Assembly: GCA_964598495.1 (NCBI GenBank)
Contig: CAZRBY010000005.1
Location: 1-64,000, forward strand
Source: Cacconaster sp964598495
Lineage (GTDB): Bacteria > Bacteroidota > Bacteroidia > Bacteroidales > UBA932
Direction of reading: 5' to 3'
DNA length: 64,000 nucleotides
Part shown: positions 8,724-17,510 of the stretch, one piece after another
Numbering within the stretch: position 1 is the first letter of the stretch
Layout: every line of letters starts with the position of its first letter
Notes under the pieces: generated by a model
The model's database searches: none
What the model was told of the DNA's origin: nothing
What the model saw: the letters and a program-made list of their open reading frames with translations, nothing else
Translations under genes and position numbers: made by a program

Positions 8724-9581
8724 ATGAGAAAGAAAAAACCTATCGTAGCTCTTATTTATGATTTCGACGGCACACTTTCACCTGGCAATATGCAAGAATT
8801 CGGCTTTATACAGGCTATCGGAAAGACACCGGAAGAGTTCTGGCGAAATAGTGATGCCGTATCTGACGGACAGGAAATGAGCCATATTCTCGCATATATG
8901 AAACTTATGATCGATGAGGCCAGAATTGCAGGTATTTCCCTGAAGCGTGACTCTTTCGTCTCTTTCGGCAAGTCTATTGAACTATTTCCGGGAGTAAAAG
9001 AGTGGTTTGCACTTATAAACGAATACGGACGTAAAAAAGGAGTGACGGTAGAGCATTACATCAACTCCTCCGGACTAACCGAAATGATAGAGGGGACTGA
9101 GATTGCAAAGGAATTCAAAAAGATATTTGCCTCATCCTTTTGGTATGACAAAGACAATGTAGCTGTATGGCCGGCTGTAGCAGTTGACTTTACGGGTAAG
9201 ACACAATTTCTCTTTAAAATTACAAAAGGAATCCTCGACATCAGCGATAAGACCAGGGTCAATGAGAGCCAGAAAGATGAAAGCAAGCTTATTCCTTTCA
9301 GCAATATGATCTATTTTGGTGACGGCGAGACAGACATTCCATGTATGAAAATTGTGAAGATGTTTGGTGGAAATTCCATAGCGGTCTATCAGCCGGCTCG
9401 AAAGGAAAAATTTCGCACTGCACAGAAATTGCTGCGTCAGGAACGCGTAAACTTTATCTGTAAGGCTGATTATTCAATAGAAGGCGAGATTTGGAATGTT
9501 GTGACCAGCATAATTGACAAGGTCAAAATGGAAGGTGATTTTACATGCCTGCAGCGCAAAATGCGCAATAGGTCGTTATAA
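8724..9581 (+). CDS. HAD-superfamily phosphatase-like protein
   Basis: A 285-residue haloacid dehalogenase fold hydrolase. Motif I is DFDGTLSPGNMQE with nucleophile Asp13 and Asp15. A motif II Ser lies in INSSGL, and motif IV is YFGDGETDIPCM. No signal peptide, so it is cytoplasmic. An insert of about 100 residues after motif I (a C1-type cap) would set substrate choice, but the substrate cannot be named. The stop codon TAA directly abuts the ATG of the VanZ-like gene, so the two are probably one transcript. Plain phosphoserine phosphatase lacks this long cap, so a general phosphatase label is safer. Confidence 0.8.
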   Translation: MRKKKPIVALIYDFDGTLSPGNMQEFGFIQAIGKTPEEFWRNSDAVSDGQEMSHILAYMKLMIDEARIAGISLKRDSFVSFGKSIELFPGVKEWFALINEYGRKKGVTVEHYINSSGLTEMIEGTEIAKEFKKIFASSFWYDKDNVAVWPAVAVDFTGKTQFLFKITKGILDISDKTRVNESQKDESKLIPFSNMIYFGDGETDIPCMKIVKMFGGNSIAVYQPARKEKFRTAQKLLRQERVNFICKADYSIEGEIWNVVTSIIDKVKMEGDFTCLQRKMRNRSL

Positions 9582-9968
9582 ATGGTGTGCTATATGAGAA
9601 TCTTTTCCAAAATACTCTTCTTGTTGTATATCGCATCATTATTATTCCTATCTCTTGCGAGTTTCGCAGGTATTGATCTAGGTATCAGGCGCACCGATAT
9701 TATCGGGATACCTATTGACAAATGTATCCATTTCCTGATGTTTCTGCCCTATCCCTTTTTGGCCTATTTCGCTGCTCCGAGAAAGAATTGGTGGAGAACG
9801 CTTTTCTATGTCGGAATGACGGGAATCATAATAGCTTTCCTCCTCGAATTGTCACAAGGTATATTCACTCAAGACCGTGTAACCGATATTTGGGATCTGG
9901 TGGCTAATGTGATTGCAATCCTGATTGGAACTGCAGTACTTCTTTTATTTAAGCGAAAAAGAGCGTGA
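9582..9968 (+). CDS. VanZ-like membrane protein
   Basis: A 128-residue protein with about four hydrophobic helices and the VanZ-family pattern: DKCIHFLMFLPYP, then LLELSQGIF and DIWDLVANVIAI, where the Glu/Gln, Arg and Asp/Asn residues are the conserved polar ones. Function in this family is mostly unknown; VanZ itself gives low-level teicoplanin resistance. The start used directly follows the upstream stop; an internal ATG at 9594 (MRIFSK) would also leave the first helix intact. The 3' end overlaps the convergent desulfhydrase gene by 24 bases. Confidence 0.75.
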   Translation: MVCYMRIFSKILFLLYIASLLFLSLASFAGIDLGIRRTDIIGIPIDKCIHFLMFLPYPFLAYFAAPRKNWWRTLFYVGMTGIIIAFLLELSQGIFTQDRVTDIWDLVANVIAILIGTAVLLLFKRKRA

Positions 9969-10961
9969 GACGGGGAAGAGTCCGAAAATACCGCCTGTGT
10001 GGATAAATAGGATGTTCTGTGACTTTTCAAATGCTCCGCCTTTGCGCAATTCGCAATCAAGACCATAGGTGGCTTTTCCGGTGTAAACTGGATCAAACAC
10101 AACGCCTTCCAGTGCAGCAAGACGCCGGATGTGCTCCAACTCCTCCGGACGGCTCTTTGCATATCCTATGCCCACATAGCCGTCAATATATTCGAAATCC
10201 GATTGTTTTACCTTTGCGGCAAACTCTTCAGCCTGCTTACGGGTGATTTCACCCTGCTCCACAAGATACTCAAGACATCCAGGAGTCATTTGCATCGCCA
10301 CATTTTGAAAATAAGCGTTATCATCACAAACTGCCATACCCACAACTCGTTTGCCGTAACCCAAAAGCATATTGGCCAATGTAAGACCGGTATGTGTTCC
10401 ACCCGAACCGGTGGCCACCACGATAGTATCAAAGGTAATACCCATCTTCTCTTCCTGCTCTACAATCTCCTTCATACAGTGGAAATAGCCTAGAGCACCT
10501 ACCGGATAAGATGCGCCTTCAGGGATTATATAGGGTTTAAATCCCTTTTTACGGTACTCCTGAGCCATTTCCTCCATTATTTGCGTACGGCTGTTGCTAT
10601 ATTCTGGACGTGTGCAGAAACGCACATCAGCGCCCATCAGACGATCAAGGAAATAATTACCCTCAAGAGGGGGCTCCTCTTCGATTCTCAACAACACGGC
10701 AGCCTTCATGCCGAGCCTTGTGGCAGCAGCAACGGTAGCCCTGCAGTGGTTGCTCTGAATGCCTCCGCATGTAATAAGAAGGTCACAACCCCGATCCCGA
10801 GCTTCATGAATGGCAAATTCCAGCTTTCGGATCTTGTTGCCGTTCCATTCGCTTCCTGTCTGATCATCACGTTTGATATAAATATTTACCCCTTTTTCAG
10901 CGCTCCAGCGTGTGAGTTTTTCAATTTTTGTAGGAAGATTTGCAAGTGATAGTTTTCTCAT
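9945..10961 (-). CDS. D-cysteine desulfhydrase / ACC deaminase family PLP enzyme
   Basis: A 338-residue fold-type II PLP enzyme. The PLP lysine is in GNKIRKLEF (Lys43), followed by the CGGIQSNHCR loop that binds cofactor and substrate carboxylate, a glycine-rich phosphate loop ATGSGGTHTG, and the C-terminal DPVYTGKATYG motif. In this family bacterial members mostly act as D-cysteine desulfhydrases (pyruvate, ammonia and sulfide as products); true ACC deaminases are fewer. The sequence does not settle which activity it has. It diverges from the golvesin-type gene at 11020 with only 58 bases between the starts, and overlaps the VanZ gene tail-to-tail. Confidence 0.85.
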   Translation of the reverse strand: MRKLSLANLPTKIEKLTRWSAEKGVNIYIKRDDQTGSEWNGNKIRKLEFAIHEARDRGCDLLITCGGIQSNHCRATVAAATRLGMKAAVLLRIEEEPPLEGNYFLDRLMGADVRFCTRPEYSNSRTQIMEEMAQEYRKKGFKPYIIPEGASYPVGALGYFHCMKEIVEQEEKMGITFDTIVVATGSGGTHTGLTLANMLLGYGKRVVGMAVCDDNAYFQNVAMQMTPGCLEYLVEQGEITRKQAEEFAAKVKQSDFEYIDGYVGIGYAKSRPEELEHIRRLAALEGVVFDPVYTGKATYGLDCELRKGGAFEKSQNILFIHTGGIFGLFPVSRSFSLK

Positions 10962-10993
10962 TGTACATTATTTTAAGTATTGACAAATATAAC

Positions 10994-11001
10994 TATTTTT
11001 G
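10994..11001 (+). promoter_or_regulatory. -7 box of the golvesin-type protein gene
   Basis: TATTTTTG matches TAnnTTTG. Transcription would start near 11008, downstream of the possible TTG start at 10999, which supports the ATG at 11020 as the real start. No good -33 box is seen. Confidence 0.5.
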
Positions 11002-11019
11002 CTGCAATTATTCAATGAA

Positions 11020-14000
11020 ATGAGAAAACTAATTACCATCGCTATTTGTGCCCTGCTTGCACCCCCTATAAGCAATGCACAGGGCAGTTCCACTGCTGAA
11101 GTATTCCTTAAGGTAACCGATTCAATTCAGAATTATCTCTTATCGGAGGCCTCAATAATGGGCCCCATAGCAGTAGATAGAGCTATTGTCAGCAAAAAAA
11201 GTCTGACTATCCGCTTTAAGCCCTCTATCAGCGAGTATCCCCTCCGAGAAAGACATGTCAAAGATATTTACTCCATCGTAAAACTTCTGATGCCAGCAAA
11301 ATATGCTTCTTACAAATCATCATTTACTCTAAATGCTATAGGCTTACCCCTTGAGGAGTTGGTTTCAGGCTACTATAAAGGAGAGAACTCAAATGATGTG
11401 CTGAAAAAATACCGCCATACCGTATATGAGAATAGCAAGAGGCCCTCAAATCCGCTGGTCACCAATCTCTCTAAAGGCTATACGGTGACTAAAGGTCTTG
11501 AAGGGAGCCATATCGCACTTTGGCAGAGTCACGGATATTATTACGAGCAGTCATTAAAGCGCTGGGAATGGCAAAGGGCGAGGATTTTTGAGACAGTGGA
11601 AGACCTATACACCCAGAGTTATGTCCTCCCCTTCCTTGTCCCTATGCTTGAGAATGCCGGAGCAAATGTACTGCTGCCACGAGAGCGCGACCATCAACTG
11701 CATGAGGTTATAGTGGACAATGATAATCCCGGCTCCGGATACTCTGAGGATGGAAAATGGAAATCCTCCCCCGACTCCGGATTTGCCAATATAAAACCAT
11801 ACTATCTCTATAAGGAAAATCCTTTCAAACTCGGTAGTGCACGTATGTCGGACGCAAAAGTAGTTGGAGCTCGAAGGGGTACCTACAGCACAGCTCAATG
11901 GATACCTGATATACCGGAAGATGGTGACTATGCCGTATATGTCTCCTATCATACGCTCAAGAACAGCACTGAAGCAGCACAATACGAGGTACGCCACAAA
12001 GGTGGCTCCTCCCGTTTTTCAGTCAATCAAACTATGGGAGGCGGCACCTGGGTATATCTCGGTACATTTCCCTTCGCCAAAGGCTCAAATAAATCCCAAG
12101 GAGTCTTCCTGAATAACAATTCTGAGAGTAACAAAGATGTTATAACCGCTGATGCAGTGAAGTTTGGAGGCGGAATGGGCAATATAGCCCGTAAACCTTC
12201 TGAGACAGACAAAGAGGGTAAACCGGTGACTCCGGACTTCGATGTAGAACCCGAAATATCCGGTTATCCGCGGTATACGGAAGGTTCAAGATACTGGCTG
12301 CAATGGGCGGGATTCAACGATACCATCTATTCAGTCAACCGCAACTTCACCGACTACAACGACGACTATCAGTCGAGAGGAATGTGGGTCAATATCCTCA
12401 CCGATGGCTCCTATCTCAAGCCTGATCGAAAGGGATATAACATCCCGATCGATCTTTCATTCGCATTTCATACAGACGCGGGCACTACACTCACCGATTC
12501 CATCATCGGAACTCTCGCCATATACACTCGCCTATCAATGGACCAAGATGAATATCCTTACGGAGTGAAGAGATCTATCGCACGTGATTACAATGATATA
12601 GTGCAAACTCAGATTGTGGATGATATCCGCGCCATCTTCGAGCCTCAATGGTCAAGACGCGGGATGTGGGATAAGTCATATTCCGAGTCACGTTCACCGG
12701 AAGTGCCTGCAATGCTGCTGGAGCTCCTCTCCCACCAAAATCTTGCCGATATGCGCTACGGACTTGATCCTGCATTCAGATTTGTGGTTTCAAGAGCAAT
12801 CTATAAAGGTATGCTCAAGTATCTATCCTGGCTCAGAGGCACTCCTTATATTGTCCAGCCATTACCTGTACGTGCTTTTTCGGCAGAAATCACCGTATCC
12901 GGCAGGAAATATCAGGCACAGCTCAAATGGGAGCCGCGAGTTGACCGATTGGAGAGTACGGCGACAACACGCAGTTATATGCTTTACACGAGAGTAGATG
13001 AGGGTGGATTTGACAATGGAGTACCGGTAAATGGAAATTCTTTCACTGTAAATATAGAACCGGGGAAGATCTATAGTTTCAAGGTGACTGCAGTAAATGA
13101 GGGTGGCGAGAGTTTTCCCTCTGAAATACTCTCCGTGGGGCTTGCTGACTCACGCTCCTCCAGAGTGGTTGCAAAGGGCAAGACCGTGCTCGTGGTGAAT
13201 AACTTTGATAGGGTTGCAGCTCCTTCATCCTTTGCTACCCGCGACTCGACTTATGGAGGATTCCTGGACCATATCGACCGTGGAGTCCCCTATTTGTATG
13301 ATATTTCGCACATCGGGTCACAACACGAGTTCCGTCGTTCAGTCCCCTGGATGGATGATGATGCTGCAGGATTTGGTGCCTCTTATTCCGATTATGAGAC
13401 CAAATCTTTCGCTGGAAATACCTTCGATTATCCCTATTATCACGGTTTAGCCCTTATGAGGGCCGGTTATGACTTTGTATCGACATCCCGCGAGGCGTTG
13501 ACTTCAGGTGTAGTAGATTTGGATAAATATCCGGTACTTGACCTCATTTGCGGTAAGCAAATCACTACTCTCACAGGCAGAGATGGTGCAAGTGTACTAC
13601 GATATAGCGTTTTCCCCGCAGATCTGCAGGAGACTTTGAGGGAATATGCCGCATCAGGCGGAAATATGCTAATATCAGGTGCCAATATTGCGACAGATGC
13701 CTGGGATCAAATCTATGATTATCAGATTGACTCAGTAATGATGGCTGACGTTATTATTCCTATGCGTGAATTTATCACCGGCATCCTCAAATATAAATGG
13801 ATGACCAACAATGCTACTGTGGGATGCGATGTCAAGATGGTGCAGAATCCTTTTAGATTACCCCTGTCCTCATATTCATTCTTCAATAAGCCCAATCCTC
13901 ATCGTTACCAGATAGAAAGCCCTGACGGACTTGTCCCTGCCGACAAGAATGCATATACAGTTTTCAGATATTCCGACAATAACATCTCAGCCGGAGTGGC

Positions 14001-14112
14001 TTATGAGGGCGATTATCGTGTAGTATCCCTCGGTTTCCCCATCGAAACGCTTCAGTCACAAAGCCAAATAGATATGCTTATCAAGGACCTCATGGAGTTC
14101 CTTGATAAGTAG
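11020..14112 (+). CDS. Large secreted protein with split N-acetylmuramoyl-amidase-like domain and golvesin-type insert
   Basis: A 1030-residue protein starting MRKLITIAICALLAPP, a signal peptide ending at ...SNAQG; this and the -7 box decide the start. From about residue 160 it shows amidase_3-like features: SHGYYYE, then an E-D-L-Y-T segment, LENAGANVLLPRERD and later LSFAFHTDAGTTL, in the order of the Zn-amidase His, Glu, (TR-x-D) and His. A golvesin-C-like beta domain of about 160 residues is inserted between these (KWKSSPDSGFANIKPY to AVKFGG). An FN3-like domain around 620-715 and an extra C-terminal domain follow. Similar Bacteroidales proteins are annotated as xanthan lyase or golvesin-like. 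The amidase reading is inference. Confidence 0.65.
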   Translation: MRKLITIAICALLAPPISNAQGSSTAEVFLKVTDSIQNYLLSEASIMGPIAVDRAIVSKKSLTIRFKPSISEYPLRERHVKDIYSIVKLLMPAKYASYKSSFTLNAIGLPLEELVSGYYKGENSNDVLKKYRHTVYENSKRPSNPLVTNLSKGYTVTKGLEGSHIALWQSHGYYYEQSLKRWEWQRARIFETVEDLYTQSYVLPFLVPMLENAGANVLLPRERDHQLHEVIVDNDNPGSGYSEDGKWKSSPDSGFANIKPYYLYKENPFKLGSARMSDAKVVGARRGTYSTAQWIPDIPEDGDYAVYVSYHTLKNSTEAAQYEVRHKGGSSRFSVNQTMGGGTWVYLGTFPFAKGSNKSQGVFLNNNSESNKDVITADAVKFGGGMGNIARKPSETDKEGKPVTPDFDVEPEISGYPRYTEGSRYWLQWAGFNDTIYSVNRNFTDYNDDYQSRGMWVNILTDGSYLKPDRKGYNIPIDLSFAFHTDAGTTLTDSIIGTLAIYTRLSMDQDEYPYGVKRSIARDYNDIVQTQIVDDIRAIFEPQWSRRGMWDKSYSESRSPEVPAMLLELLSHQNLADMRYGLDPAFRFVVSRAIYKGMLKYLSWLRGTPYIVQPLPVRAFSAEITVSGRKYQAQLKWEPRVDRLESTATTRSYMLYTRVDEGGFDNGVPVNGNSFTVNIEPGKIYSFKVTAVNEGGESFPSEILSVGLADSRSSRVVAKGKTVLVVNNFDRVAAPSSFATRDSTYGGFLDHIDRGVPYLYDISHIGSQHEFRRSVPWMDDDAAGFGASYSDYETKSFAGNTFDYPYYHGLALMRAGYDFVSTSREALTSGVVDLDKYPVLDLICGKQITTLTGRDGASVLRYSVFPADLQETLREYAASGGNMLISGANIATDAWDQIYDYQIDSVMMADVIIPMREFITGILKYKWMTNNATVGCDVKMVQNPFRLPLSSYSFFNKPNPHRYQIESPDGLVPADKNAYTVFRYSDNNISAGVAYEGDYRVVSLGFPIETLQSQSQIDMLIKDLMEFLDK

Positions 14113-14172
14113 TTCAGAGTCAGGAGTATGTAGTTCCAAGTTACTGCACACTACTAACTACAAACTACACAC
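14113..14172. repeat. 3'-end low-complexity repeat (a)
   Basis: Directly after the stop of the preceding gene comes a run of overlapping 'actac(a/t)aac' units such as ctactaactacaaactacac. It belongs to the same quasi-repeat family as the elements at 16166, 21290, 33305, 35460 and 42227. It is noncoding and sits between the stop codon and the terminator. Confidence 0.55.
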
Positions 14173-14179
14173 TTAAAAA

Positions 14180-14214
14180 ACAAAGAGTTCGGGGATACCG
14201 AACTCTTTGTTTTT
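14180..14214. terminator. Bidirectional rho-independent terminator
   Basis: A perfect 13-bp stem (14180-14192 with 14198-14210) and a 5-base loop. It is flanked by A6 on the left and T5 on the right, so it works for both the golvesin-type gene and the convergent htpG, whose stop codon lies at 14213-14215 inside the T-tract. Confidence 0.9.
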
Positions 14215-16075
14215 ACAGCAGTTCTGCGCTTCTTTTGATAAAGTCACTAAGTTCTTTGCCTTTAAGCATATTATTGGCGAGCAAAGCGAGGTCCGTAACC
14301 TGTTTAAGCAGGATATTATCAGCAGTGAATGCTGCAGTTCCCTCCTCTCCCATAATGCGTTTGATCAGTGGATTTTCGGCATTTATAACAATATTATAGG
14401 ACTCCGGAAGCTCACCGTAGAAATTCATTCCACCACCAAGAGCTTCCATATCACGGTAGCGCCTTAGGAACTCAGTCTGGGTGATAAGTACTGGCTGAGC
14501 CGTATCACCGAGATTTTCGACAGACACCCTGTATTTGTTCTCCTTGGGAAGTATCTCTTCGAAAAGAGAATCAAGACGTTTCTGTTCCTCTTCACTTATC
14601 TCATATTTCTCAACCTCTGATTTGGCTATTAGCTTATCTATGGAATCCGCATCAACACGTAAGAAAGTAGAATTTTCGAGCTTTTGCTCCAGCATTGATA
14701 CAAAATGTGAATCCAGCGGAGAATCGAACAGTAGCACGTCATAACCTCTGTTTTTGGCGGTTTCAATGTACTGATATTGTGCCTCGGCATCTGTGGCGTA
14801 TAGATAAACCACCTTTTTATCCTTATTCGTCTGCTCTGTTTCGATTGCCTTGCGATAATCCTCATAGTTAAAAAATTTGCCTTCAGTATTCTTGAATAGA
14901 GCAAAATTCAGAGCCTTTTCGTTGAATTTCTCGTCGGTAATCATTCCGTACTCAATAAAGAGCTTGAGGTTATCCCATTTCGACTCAAATTCTTCCTTAT
15001 TATTCTTTGAAATTTCCTCAAGACGATCTGCCACCTTTCTGGTAATATAACCGGAAATCTTCTTTACATTGGCGTCCGACTGCAGATAGCTCCTCGAAAC
15101 ATTAAGGGGGATATCCGGAGAATCAATCACACCGTGGAGAAGTGTCATAAACTCGGGGACGATATTCTCCACAGAGTCCGTCACAAACATCTGATTGCAG
15201 AATAGCTGGATTTTATTACGAACTACGTCAATTTGATTTTTGATCTTGGGAAAATAGAGAATACCTGTCAAATTGAAAGGATAATCCACATTTAAGTGAA
15301 TATAGAAGAGCGGATCATCCTGCATCGGATATAGTTCACGATAAAACTCCATATAATCCTCATCTTTAAGATCGGTCGGTTTAGCCGTCCAGAGAGGTTT
15401 TACGTTGTTTATGATATTATCCTCACCCGTATCTACATATTTGCCATCTTTCCACTCTTTTTTCTTGCCAAGAGCGATGGGTACCGGCATAAACTTGCAG
15501 TATTTGTGTAACAATCCACTGATTTTGCTCTCCTGAGCAAAATCTTTTGACTCATCGTCCAGATGAAGGGTTATCGTAGTGCCTCTATCCTGTTTGTCGG
15601 AATCGCTCATTGTATACTCGGGATCACCCTCACACTCCCATCTGACTGCTTTAGAACCCTCCTTCCATGAAAGGGTGTCAATGGTAACCTTTTTGGAGAC
15701 CATAAATGCCGAATAGAAGCCCAAGCCGAAGTAACCTATAATGCCGGTTGCTTGATCTTTATATTTTTCAAGGAATTCGCCTGCGCTTGAAAAAGCTATC
15801 TGGTTGATATATTTGTCCACCTCTTCCGCTGTCATGCCGATACCGCGGTCAGTGATTTTCAAGGTGCCTGCCGTGGGGTCTAATTCAATCCTAATAGTCA
15901 AATCACCCTGTTCGCCCTTAAGTTCACCACTGGAAGCAATCGTATTGAGCTTCTGGGTGGCATCCACCGCATTTGCTACAAGCTCGCGTAGAAATATTTC
16001 GTGATCAGAATAAAGAAATTTTTTAATTACCGGAAATATATTCTCGGTAGTAACTCCAATTGTTCCTTTTGCCAT
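14213..16075 (-). CDS. htpG: HtpG, Hsp90-family molecular chaperone
   Basis: A 620-residue cytoplasmic Hsp90. The GHKL ATPase motifs are present near the N-terminus: ELVANAVDATQK (the Asn of the N-box), DRGIGMT (G1) and GYFGLGFYSAFMV (G2 lid segment), followed by a middle domain with NVSRSYLQSD containing the catalytic Arg. The length is within the bacterial range. It is a single-gene unit ending at a strong terminator. No sigma32-type or CIRCE element is seen upstream; the upstream spacer instead carries tandem repeats. Confidence 0.95.
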   Translation of the reverse strand: MAKGTIGVTTENIFPVIKKFLYSDHEIFLRELVANAVDATQKLNTIASSGELKGEQGDLTIRIELDPTAGTLKITDRGIGMTAEEVDKYINQIAFSSAGEFLEKYKDQATGIIGYFGLGFYSAFMVSKKVTIDTLSWKEGSKAVRWECEGDPEYTMSDSDKQDRGTTITLHLDDESKDFAQESKISGLLHKYCKFMPVPIALGKKKEWKDGKYVDTGEDNIINNVKPLWTAKPTDLKDEDYMEFYRELYPMQDDPLFYIHLNVDYPFNLTGILYFPKIKNQIDVVRNKIQLFCNQMFVTDSVENIVPEFMTLLHGVIDSPDIPLNVSRSYLQSDANVKKISGYITRKVADRLEEISKNNKEEFESKWDNLKLFIEYGMITDEKFNEKALNFALFKNTEGKFFNYEDYRKAIETEQTNKDKKVVYLYATDAEAQYQYIETAKNRGYDVLLFDSPLDSHFVSMLEQKLENSTFLRVDADSIDKLIAKSEVEKYEISEEEQKRLDSLFEEILPKENKYRVSVENLGDTAQPVLITQTEFLRRYRDMEALGGGMNFYGELPESYNIVINAENPLIKRIMGEEGTAAFTADNILLKQVTDLALLANNMLKGKELSDFIKRSAELL

Positions 16076-16165
16076 AATCTTATATTAAAACTGTTTATAA
16101 TCTTTTTGTTTTAACCAAGAATGGGCAAAAAGAGTACCATCCCCCGAAACTGACAAAATGTCTGT

Positions 16166-16300
16166 TTCGGGTTAGTTCCGAGTTTCGAGTGTGTAGTATG
16201 TAGTATTGTATAGTGCGAGTTGCGTGGTGCAAGTTGTGGGTTACGAGGTGTTACGAGGTGTTACGAGGTGTTACGGGTTGCGTGGTACTAGTTCGCTGTA
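16166..16300. repeat. 3'-end low-complexity repeat (b), including 10-bp tandem units
   Basis: Stretch of gtagtatgtagtattg and gagttgcgtggtgcaagttg type sequence. It contains three exact tandem copies of ttacgaggtg at 16241-16270 and a fourth divergent copy (ttacgggttg). It lies upstream of htpG and downstream of the lipoprotein gene that ends at 16344. Confidence 0.7.
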
Positions 16301-16358
16301 GCTAACAGCTAACAGCTAACAGCTAACGGCCAATGGCTAATTGTTAATGGCTAATGGC
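16301..16358. repeat. 7-bp tandem repeat gctaaca/gctaatg
   Basis: About eight consecutive 7-base units: gctaaca three times, gctaacg, then the variants gccaatg, gctaatt, gttaatg and gctaatg. The array runs into the 3' end of the lipoprotein gene (stop at 16344). A shorter array of the same unit recurs at 17472-17505, next to another gene end. Confidence 0.75.
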
Positions 16359-16859
16359 TTTCTTTATGAGTATCGGATGAGTGGTCTCTATGCCGTTGAG
16401 GTTCCATTTATCATGGACCTCGTGAAGCGTATGATTATAACGTCTGCTAAAATGAATACTATCTTTCGTATTGTTCTTCCAATAAATAATGAAGTCAGTC
16501 TCATAATCCTTTACTACATGTATATCTATGGTGCCGAAATGGAGAAAATATTGACCATCTTGATTCATTAATAAAAAGCCTATATACCTTGACACAGAGC
16601 TCTTAATGTCAACTTGTGGTATTATATAGAGCTGATATTCGCTACCTCTATGTTTAAGCATAGCTCCTTCAGCAAAAAAACATTCCGACTTAGGATCGAG
16701 CAAACTCCTTCCTGACTCATCTACCACATAAACTCTCATTTCTATAGGAGGCCAACCGCGACCCATATCCTCGGGATCGTCAGGATCAATAGTAGGCTCA
16801 CATGAGGAAACGGCCAAGATTGAAACAAGCAATATCGAAACAATTATTATCCTTTTCAT
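16344..16859 (-). CDS. Putative lipoprotein, tandem paralogue 2
   Basis: A 171-residue protein of no recognised family. The N-terminus MKRIIIVSILLVSILAVSSC ends in a lipobox, so it should be a lipoprotein with Cys20 as the anchor. The rest looks like a beta-rich domain with Y-I-G-F-L-L-M-N-x-D-G-x-Y-F-L-H-F-G and W-K-N-N motifs. The same landmarks occur in the upstream neighbour (EGFLLKCRDGKYYLYFG and HWNNN), so the two are clearly paralogues. Only 4 bases separate them. The last codons are encoded by the 7-bp repeat array, so the C-terminus (KKAISH) may have been set by repeat growth. Function unknown. Confidence 0.75.
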   Translation of the reverse strand: MKRIIIVSILLVSILAVSSCEPTIDPDDPEDMGRGWPPIEMRVYVVDESGRSLLDPKSECFFAEGAMLKHRGSEYQLYIIPQVDIKSSVSRYIGFLLMNQDGQYFLHFGTIDIHVVKDYETDFIIYWKNNTKDSIHFSRRYNHTLHEVHDKWNLNGIETTHPILIKKAISH

Positions 16860-16863
16860 TCGG

Positions 16864-17358
16864 TTAAGGTAAACTAAATTGGGTGGATTTCTTTATGACT
16901 ATTGGAAAATCGGTTTTCTTGCTGTTGAGTTTCCATTTATTGGTAGCTTTTACAAGAGAATAATTTACACGTCTCCGTAATTGGATGACATCTTCCGGCA
17001 TATTATTGTTCCAGTGGATTGTAAACTTGGTATTATAACCCTTTCCACCGTCCAGCTCTCCAAAATATAAATAATACTTACCATCCCTACACTTGAGCAA
17101 AAAACCTTCGAACCACGGAGAGGCTTCTTTAGTTACCACACCATTGAGAACTAAAGGATATCTCTCGCCTTCATATTCCAATTCAGCCTTTCTTCCCAGA
17201 AACATATCCGATTCAGGATTTAGCAGATCCTCTCCAGTCTCGCTGCTTTCAACATAAATCTTGAGAGAGATAGGATACCAATCTATAACTTTAAAATCAC
17301 AAGAGGAAATTGCAAAAATTGAAACGAGAAGTAGAGAAATAAGTTTAATTTTTTTCAT
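16864..17358 (-). CDS. Putative lipoprotein, tandem paralogue 1
   Basis: A 164-residue protein starting at the ATG for MKKIKLISLLLVSIFAISSC; the in-frame codon at 17382 is TTG and would put extra residues before the signal, so 17358 is preferred. The lipobox ISSC predicts a lipid-anchored protein. Shared with the next gene are a V-Y/I-V-x-S-x-x-x-G-x-x-L-L-x-P-x-S start of the mature domain, the central G-F-L-L block and a C-terminal KWKLNSKKTDFPIVIKK. No known domain is recognised. The duplication and lipid anchor suggest a surface or periplasmic role. Confidence 0.75.
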   Translation of the reverse strand: MKKIKLISLLLVSIFAISSCDFKVIDWYPISLKIYVESSETGEDLLNPESDMFLGRKAELEYEGERYPLVLNGVVTKEASPWFEGFLLKCRDGKYYLYFGELDGGKGYNTKFTIHWNNNMPEDVIQLRRRVNYSLVKATNKWKLNSKKTDFPIVIKKSTQFSLP

Positions 17359-17471
17359 TATAAAGTGTATTGGTGTTTTCAAATAGATGAGTTCAGCATA
17401 CTATATATACGCAGTAACTCATCAAATACTGCCATCTGGGGTAAAATTTTTGTGAGTAATTATAATACCAA

Positions 17472-17505
17472 GGGCTAATGGTTAATGGCTAACGGCCAAT
17501 AACTA
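17472..17505. repeat. Short 7-bp repeat array next to the GH20 gene end
   Basis: ggctaatggttaatggctaa followed by cggccaat: four to five variants of the same 7-base unit as at 16301-16358, ending 6 bases from the GH20 stop codon. Confidence 0.65.
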
Positions 17506-17510
17506 AACTC

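Noticed and set aside
16301..16358. CRISPR-like array
   Set aside because: The unit is only 7 bases and the copies are directly tandem with no spacers, so it is a simple repeat array.
17359..17382. Longer N-terminus for the first tandem lipoprotein from 17382
   Set aside because: The upstream codon is TTG and would place extra residues before a well-formed lipoprotein signal starting at 17358.
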